Origin: Candidatus Tisiphia endosymbiont of Nemotelus nigrinus
Lineage (GTDB): Bacteria > Pseudomonadota > Alphaproteobacteria > Rickettsiales > Rickettsiaceae
Assembly: GCF_964026475.1 (NCBI RefSeq)
Contig: NZ_OZ032151.1
Span: 1,054,001 to 1,118,000, forward strand
Length of the DNA stretch: 64,000 bases
Direction of reading: 5' to 3'
The notes beneath the pieces were generated by a model that made no database searches, was not told where the DNA came from, and saw nothing but the letters and a program-made list of their open reading frames with translations. The position numbers were made by a program, and so were the translations under genes. Positions 60,339-64,000 of this stretch are shown here, piece by piece; positions within the stretch are counted from its first letter, which is position 1; each line of letters starts with the position of its first letter.

Positions 60339-60821
60339 TTACACGGGCTTACGGGGTTTTCGAAATTTATCCAAAACTATTATATTATCTGCTGAATTAG
60401 ATTTACTTCTAGAATCAACATCCCCCTTAATTGTTTCTCTTTTTTTTGTGTCTGATAATTGATTAGATTTAATTATTTTTGGTTTAAATTTTAGGCTATA
60501 ACCACTATTAGGATCAACAAAACTGATCAGAGAATCAAATGGTACGTTGATCGTTTCTTTGATGCCATCAAAACTAACCGTTACAGAGAATCCATTACTC
60601 CCTACAGTTAAATCTTCAAATTGATATTGCATTACTATAGTTATTTCTTTTGGATAGCGTTCTTTTATCCTAGAAGATAAGATTACAGCAGGGTTATCAG
60701 TTCTATAAGAAATATACAAAAGTTGATTCATCTGCAACTTATCCACATGAACTCTTGCAAGAATCTTTTTTACAAATTCTAACATACATTCATTAAGAAA
60801 TTGTTGATATGAGTTGTTCAT
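60339..60821 (-). CDS. sspB: SspB, ClpXP specificity-enhancing factor (alphaproteobacterial type)
   Basis: 160 aa. NSYQQFLNECMLEFVKKILA ... HVDKLQMNQLLYISYRTDNP, YPKEITIVMQYQFEDL and GFSVTVSFDGIKETINVPFD match the alpha-type SspB fold; the tail (VLDKFRKP) would be the ClpX-binding motif. It tethers ssrA-tagged proteins to ClpX. The ssrA gene itself begins about 200 bases upstream. Confidence 0.9.
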   Translation of the reverse strand: MNNSYQQFLNECMLEFVKKILARVHVDKLQMNQLLYISYRTDNPAVILSSRIKERYPKEITIVMQYQFEDLTVGSNGFSVTVSFDGIKETINVPFDSLISFVDPNSGYSLKFKPKIIKSNQLSDTKKRETIKGDVDSRSKSNSADNIIVLDKFRKPRKPV

Positions 60822-60839
60822 AGTTATAAAATAAATAAA

Positions 60840-61000
60840 ATAATACTCTATAGCTAACCTGATTAGTATTTAGTCATAGTAAATTGGCGTTTATTAGCAA
60901 GGAGCTACTTACAGTAGTGACGAAGCAATCCTATTTTATGTTAACCTTGCGAAAGTAGGTATATTAGATTCCCGTTGTTGCTAAGAATGACAATTTACCA
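60840..61000. repeat. Dispersed repeat between ssrA and sspB
   Basis: CTATAGCTAACCTGATTAGT, TTTAGTCATAGTAAATTGG, AGTAGTGACGAAGCAATCC and GCTAAGAATGACAATTTACC. A member of the 7423 family with a diverged right arm. Confidence 0.6.
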
Positions 61001-61024
61001 GTAGTTAATCCAATCTAATTATTA

Positions 61025-61310
61025 TAGTGGGGCTTTTTCTGTTGCCCGGTTAAGCCCCTTAACCGCGTAGGATTAAGCAGCTGCTAGAGCTTCATTTCCT
61101 ACGAAACGTTTATTATCATTTGCGTTTCTTTTTTTTAACCCAACGACACAAGGTCCGGCGGAATTATACCGAGTAAAGATAATTTTTTTATTAAGCACGT
61201 CGATCCTATTTCGCCCCCATAAAGTTTTTATTACAAAATATATCTCAACTTTCTTGGTGGAAGCGCCGGGTACCGCCCCCGGGTCCGCAACCTCTATTCT
61301 AAATCACGTT
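61025..61310 (-). ncRNA. ssrA: tmRNA, circularly permuted two-piece form
   Basis: On the minus strand the acceptor piece comes first: about 61300-61255, with GCGGACCCGGGGGCGGTACC, CGGCGCTTCC and CCA ending at 61255. A ~36-base spacer follows, then the coding piece from 61218: GGGGGCGAAATAGGATCGAC, whose GGGGGCG pairs with the acceptor CGCTTCC. The tag frame (61123-61073) reads ANDNKRFVGNEALAAA and stop. Pseudoknot-forming GGTTAAGGGGCTTAACC and GGGCAACAGAAAAAGCCCC follow. Rescues stalled ribosomes; its substrates go to ClpXP through SspB, encoded next door. Exact outer ends are approximate. Confidence 0.93.
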
Positions 61311-61340
61311 TATTACAATAGCTACAAAAGTAGCATTCAT

Positions 61341-61369
61341 ATGATACATCAATTATAATAGGATGTAAA
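61341..61369 (-). promoter_or_regulatory. Probable ssrA promoter
   Basis: Minus strand TTTACA (61369-61364), 17-base spacer, TATCAT (61346-61341); predicted start near 61334, some 35 bases before the acceptor piece. Both boxes match consensus at 4-5 of 6. Confidence 0.55.
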
Positions 61370-61392
61370 GACCAATTTCAACCAAAACTATT

Positions 61393-61556
61393 TAGACACT
61401 GTTAACAAAGCTTATTTAATTGGTGAATAAAGTCTTTTTTGCTGCAAATTATAAGATTTTTTTGAAATAGGTATACTATTCCGGCAAAAATCTTATTAAT
61501 TTTCGCTAAAAAATCCATTAATTCACCAATTAAATAAGCTTTGTTAACAGTGTCTA
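61393..61556. mobile_element. 164-bp MITE, copy B
   Basis: Ends TAGACACTGTTAACAAAGCT and AGCTTTGTTAACAGTGTCTA, same family as 11153-11315 with one extra base inside (TACTATTCC versus TACTTTCC). It lies about 25 bases upstream of the ssrA -35 box. A minus-strand frame runs through all of it (61402-61698), starting in the neighbouring repeat; that frame is not considered a gene. Confidence 0.75.
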
Positions 61557-61565
61557 AAACAAAGT

Positions 61566-61690
61566 CTCTAACCGTTATTGCGAGAAGCCACTTTAGACGA
61601 CGAAGCAATCCAAAAGTTGCAACAGCACGTTGTTTATTTGGATCGCCACGCCACTTCGTGGCTCGCGATGACGGTTGTTCGTTCTTATAA
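61566..61690. repeat. Uninterrupted dispersed repeat copy
   Basis: CTCTAACCGTTATTGCGAGA, AGCCACTTTAGACGACGAAG, CAGCACGTTGTTTATTTGG and CACTTCGTGGCTCGCGATGA. Its sequence shows what the copy split around the intron-bearing element (45908/48076) looked like. Confidence 0.65.
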
Positions 61691-61790
61691 CCTAGCACTA
61701 CAGTTGTAAACTGAATAAATTATAGAAAATTTGAGGGTTTTCTTTACAATATGGTTTCTAGTTTTTGAAATCTACAACTGTAGTGTTAGG
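61691..61790. mobile_element. 100-bp TIR element that ends the helicase gene
   Basis: 18-base ends CCTAGCACTACAGTTGTA (61691-61708) and TACAACTGTAGTGTTAGG (61773-61790) with one mismatch. The right end overlaps the 3' end of the DEAD-box gene: the last bases CC-TAA, including its stop codon, are the element's tip. A related end (TACTACAGTTGTAGATTGAG) lies at about 45890. Confidence 0.65.
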
Positions 61791-63012
61791 ACGCTCTGCT
61801 ACTTCTAGGACGACCAGCATAAAGCTTTCTATCGTTATTATTACGAGGAAAATAACTTTTTCTAGCACTATTGTTGCTATTATTACCATTAAATGGTCTT
61901 CTACGGTTCTTACGTCCTGTCATTTCTTCTCTTGAAGTACTTTCACCTTGATTCATTAGACGATCAATAGCTTTCCACCTGATATTATCTTCTGGCGAAA
62001 TGAAGGATAATGCACAGCCTGAAAGCCCCGCTCTACCAGTTCTACCTATTCTATGCAAGTAATCTTCTGGAGACATTGGTAAGTCATAATTGATAACATG
62101 CTGTGTATGGGGTATGTCTAAGCCACGAGCGGCAACGTCTGTTGCCACCATAATTCTATGACGAGAAGAGCGAAACGATGCAATTACACGATCCCTTCTA
62201 CCTTGCGTCAAATCACCATGGATAGCTTCAGCCTTATGGTCTTCAAACTTTAACATTTTTGCCAACTGATCAGCCCCACGCTTAGTTTTTACAAAAATAA
62301 TTATAGAACCATCTCGTTGATTTAGTTGTTTGATAAGCTCAGGAAACTTTTCTTTATCAGAAACACGCAAAGTTTCTTGTTTTATTTGAGAGGCAGCCTG
62401 AGTATTTGATCCGATAGTAATACGTTTAGGATTGCTCACATATTTTTGCGATAGTGCAATAATATGTTTTGGCATAGTTGCTGAAAACATTAAAACCTGC
62501 CGTTTTTCAGGTATATATTTATTTATTTCTTCCAACTGCTCTTTCATACCCATGTCAAGCATTCTGTCCATCTCATCAAGTACAACTAATTGAACTGTAT
62601 TTAATTTTAAGCTACCACGCAGTAAGTGATCTATAATACGACCAGGTGTTCCAATTACAACTTTAGGATTTGCCTTTAGCTGCATAAATTGTTTATGCAT
62701 TGGTTCACCTCCTATTAAGACCGCACTGGGAAGCTTAATTTGAGTAGTCACATTAGTTAAAGTAGTGCGTACTTGACTAGCTAATTCCCGAGTTGGTACA
62801 AGTACCAATGCCATTGATTTAGTCTGTATAAAAGAATTGACGATTGGTAGTAAATAGGCAAGGGTCTTACCCGAACCAGTTTGACTAGAAGCAAGAATAT
62901 CACTACCTTGCATCGCGATCGGTATAGCCTCTCTTTGAATTTCCGTAGGAGAGGTGATGTTCATCTGTTCAAGTGATATAATCACTTCGTTTGGTAAATT
63001 AAAATTTTTCAT
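61786..63012 (-). CDS. rhlE: DEAD-box RNA helicase (RhlE-like)
   Basis: About 408 aa from ATG at 63012 (GGA seven bases upstream; a TTG at 63024 is in frame). Q motif EIQREAIPIAM, motif I ASSQTGSGKTLAY, Ia VLVPTRELA, II LDEMDRMLDMG, III FSATMP, and the C-terminal VATDVAARGLDIP and HRIGRTGRAG. The tail is Arg/Asn-rich (KNRRRPFNGNNSNNSARKSY). Unwinds structured RNA in ribosome assembly or decay, often important in the cold. The stop codon is supplied by an adjoining TIR element. Confidence 0.93.
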   Translation of the reverse strand: MKNFNLPNEVIISLEQMNITSPTEIQREAIPIAMQGSDILASSQTGSGKTLAYLLPIVNSFIQTKSMALVLVPTRELASQVRTTLTNVTTQIKLPSAVLIGGEPMHKQFMQLKANPKVVIGTPGRIIDHLLRGSLKLNTVQLVVLDEMDRMLDMGMKEQLEEINKYIPEKRQVLMFSATMPKHIIALSQKYVSNPKRITIGSNTQAASQIKQETLRVSDKEKFPELIKQLNQRDGSIIIFVKTKRGADQLAKMLKFEDHKAEAIHGDLTQGRRDRVIASFRSSRHRIMVATDVAARGLDIPHTQHVINYDLPMSPEDYLHRIGRTGRAGLSGCALSFISPEDNIRWKAIDRLMNQGESTSREEMTGRKNRRRPFNGNNSNNSARKSYFPRNNNDRKLYAGRPRSSRAS

Positions 63013-63075
63013 TATTAAATCCAATATTATAAATATTATTTATCTTAAATTAAAAACACTCAAATGCTTTTGGCG

Positions 63076-63173
63076 CTTATATCTTTAAATTATGATATAA
63101 GCCTAAACATTGGTGCTACGCACCACGTAACAAAATGGAAGAAACTACCAAAATATGTGCAGTTTCTTAGAAG
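63076..63173. repeat. Repeat pair: palindrome plus 80-base unit
   Basis: CTTATATC ... GATATAAG (63076-63101) matches the palindrome at 11117; from 63095 the unit GCCTAAACATTGGTGCTACG through TGCAGTTTCTTAGAAG matches 20093-20175. It is followed by TGTCTA, the MITE tip sequence. Confidence 0.6.
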
Positions 63174-63528
63174 TGTCTAAAGAATTGGAAGGTAAAACGT
63201 AATTATATATTCCAACTCTTCAAAGCATCTGAGTAAACAATATTCTATACCTTTAAAAAAAGAATAAGTTTATGATTAAGTTCTTATGTTATAAAGCGGG
63301 TTATTAATTAATTTGCATAGTAAAAGCGGCTGTAATTATAAATACAACAGAAAATGCATACTCTTTTGCTTTGAAAAATTATTTTTCAAATCCATTTCCC
63401 CAAATCATTCGAGTATACTTAAATAGTCCAATAAAGTTACAGCTTTACTTACAGTGAACACTGAATTACAAAAGATAATGCACAAAGTGTATAAAAAGAT
63501 GATACTACCCAAAATTCACTAGTTTAAT

Positions 63529-63553
63529 AACCACTCATAAATTTTGAGTAGTT
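63529..63553 (-). terminator. Possible cspA terminator
   Basis: AACCACTCA / TGAGTAGTT arms (63529-63537, 63545-63553) with a 7-base loop, 21 bases after the cspA stop. The following bases lack a strong U run, so the call is tentative. Confidence 0.35.
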
Positions 63554-63574
63554 GCTTGTAGTTTTAAATAAATA

Positions 63575-63784
63575 TTACTTTATTTGCAGATTAACAGCGG
63601 AAATTTTCCCCTTATTGTCTTCTAGATCAAATCCTATACTTTGACCCCCATTAAGATTACGAATCCCGGCACGCTCTACAGCTGAGATGTGGACAAAAAC
63701 GTCACTCCCACCATCATCTGGTTGAATAAAACCAAAGCCCTTGGTTGTATTAAACCATTTGACCTTACCTACTTTAGTAGTCAT
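63575..63784 (-). CDS. cspA: Cold-shock domain protein
   Basis: 69 aa. [20 protein letters not shown] (RNP1 region KGFGFI) and DVFVHISAV (RNP2) define a complete cold-shock fold that binds single-stranded RNA/DNA and melts RNA structure. AAGG sits six bases before ATG. It has a strong promoter and a leader of about 120 bases, typical of cold-induced csp genes. The DEAD-box helicase downstream on the same strand is a frequent partner in cold adaptation. Confidence 0.96.
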   Translation of the reverse strand: MTTKVGKVKWFNTTKGFGFIQPDDGGSDVFVHISAVERAGIRNLNGGQSIGFDLEDNKGKISAVNLQIK

Positions 63785-63913
63785 AAAAACCTTTTAGTAT
63801 AGAGTTACTTCATCTGAACTTAATTCGCAACTCTTCCATAGAAATTAAACCAAATAATCTACTAGTATAAGGTTTTTATGCTATTAAAGAGTTAATTATT
63901 AAACTCAATGAGC

Positions 63914-63942
63914 ATAGTACTCTTTTTCTTAATAATTGTCAA
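63914..63942 (-). promoter_or_regulatory. Near-consensus sigma-70 promoter of cspA
   Basis: Minus strand TTGACA (63942-63937), exactly 17 bases, TACTAT (63919-63914). Start of transcription would be near 63907, giving a ~122-base 5' leader before the cspA ATG at 63784. Confidence 0.7.
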
Positions 63943-64000
63943 CAATGGATAAGAAAATATACATAGATTTTATATTTTTCTTTAAAATAACAGACATTTT

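Larger units (their letters stand above)
63013..63574. other. 560-base gap between helicase and cspA
   Basis: Holds the repeat at 63076-63173, a small hairpin TTGAAAAATTATTTTTCAA (63372-63390) and the possible cspA terminator at 63529. No gene was found on either strand. Confidence 0.45.

Noticed and set aside
61402-61698. 98-codon minus-strand frame spanning a dispersed repeat and the MITE
   Set aside because: All of its sequence is explained by two repeat elements; no ribosome site and no protein family, so not called as a gene.

Overview
This is an AT-rich, densely packed but repeat-littered bacterial chromosome segment. The gene content points to an obligate intracellular member of the Rickettsiales, most likely family Rickettsiaceae (Rickettsia, Megaira or a close relative). 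Supporting features are an rvh-type VirB/VirD4 type IV secretion block, a circularly permuted two-piece tmRNA (typical of alphaproteobacteria), alphaproteobacterial SspB, MipZ and NDUFA12-family proteins, a ppGpp hydrolase-only SpoT-like protein, several ProP/AmpG-type MFS transporters, a LplT-PlsC-acyl-ACP synthetase fusion, and short palindromic repeats in most intergenic gaps. The species assignment is an inference from gene content, not from a database search.

Layout. 1-6.7 kb: a truncated NtrY-like sensor kinase, propionyl-CoA carboxylase (pccA, pccB), an AhpD-like protein, a broken small gene overlapping rpe, and a monothiol glutaredoxin. 6.8-11.5 kb: nth, a deletion derivative of an IS3-like element, tRNA-His, a SpoT-like hydrolase, a ProP-type MFS transporter, then an 0.9 kb gap with gene remnants and a MITE. 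11.5-21 kb: the Aas fusion, a DsbA/Com1-like thioredoxin, a complete IS5-family element, rho-mdh, tRNA-Leu and an Nfu-type Fe-S protein. 21-31 kb: tatD, an ELM1-like gene, mipZ, pepA, an Rpn-type PD-(D/E)XK nuclease, and the wall/division operon murD-ftsW-murG. 31-45.7 kb: unknown and lipoprotein genes, a methyltransferase, a lytic transglycosylase, a CAU tRNA, an LptF/G permease, mreB-mreC-queE, an MsbA-like ABC exporter, an MFS transporter, miaA and clpB. 45.7-48.7 kb: a group II intron nested in a small TIR-bounded element that itself sits in a dispersed repeat, followed by a tRNA remnant. 48.7-60.8 kb: ampG-like, TfoX-like and SDR genes, then a long minus-strand run sspB-rnhA-NDUFA12-mlaD-virB8-virB9-virB10-virB11-virD4-ppx. 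60.8-64 kb: permuted ssrA, MITEs, a DEAD-box helicase and a cold-shock gene with a near-consensus promoter.

How the genes fit together. The segment is mostly core cell biology of an intracellular parasite: envelope growth (Mur, Fts, Mre, Lpt, Mla, MsbA, AmpG, SLT), protein quality control (ClpB, SspB plus tmRNA), stringent-response control, host-metabolite uptake by MFS carriers, and protein secretion. The most unusual layer is the mobile and repeat DNA. Palindromic or TIR elements have supplied the stop codon of one gene (rhlE-like), the tail of an IS3 orfB fragment, and the spacer right after a short VirB9. I found no obviously new multi-gene defence or secretion system; the strongest leads are the nested intron/TIR element, the MITE families that alter gene ends, and the short VirB9 next to a repeat.
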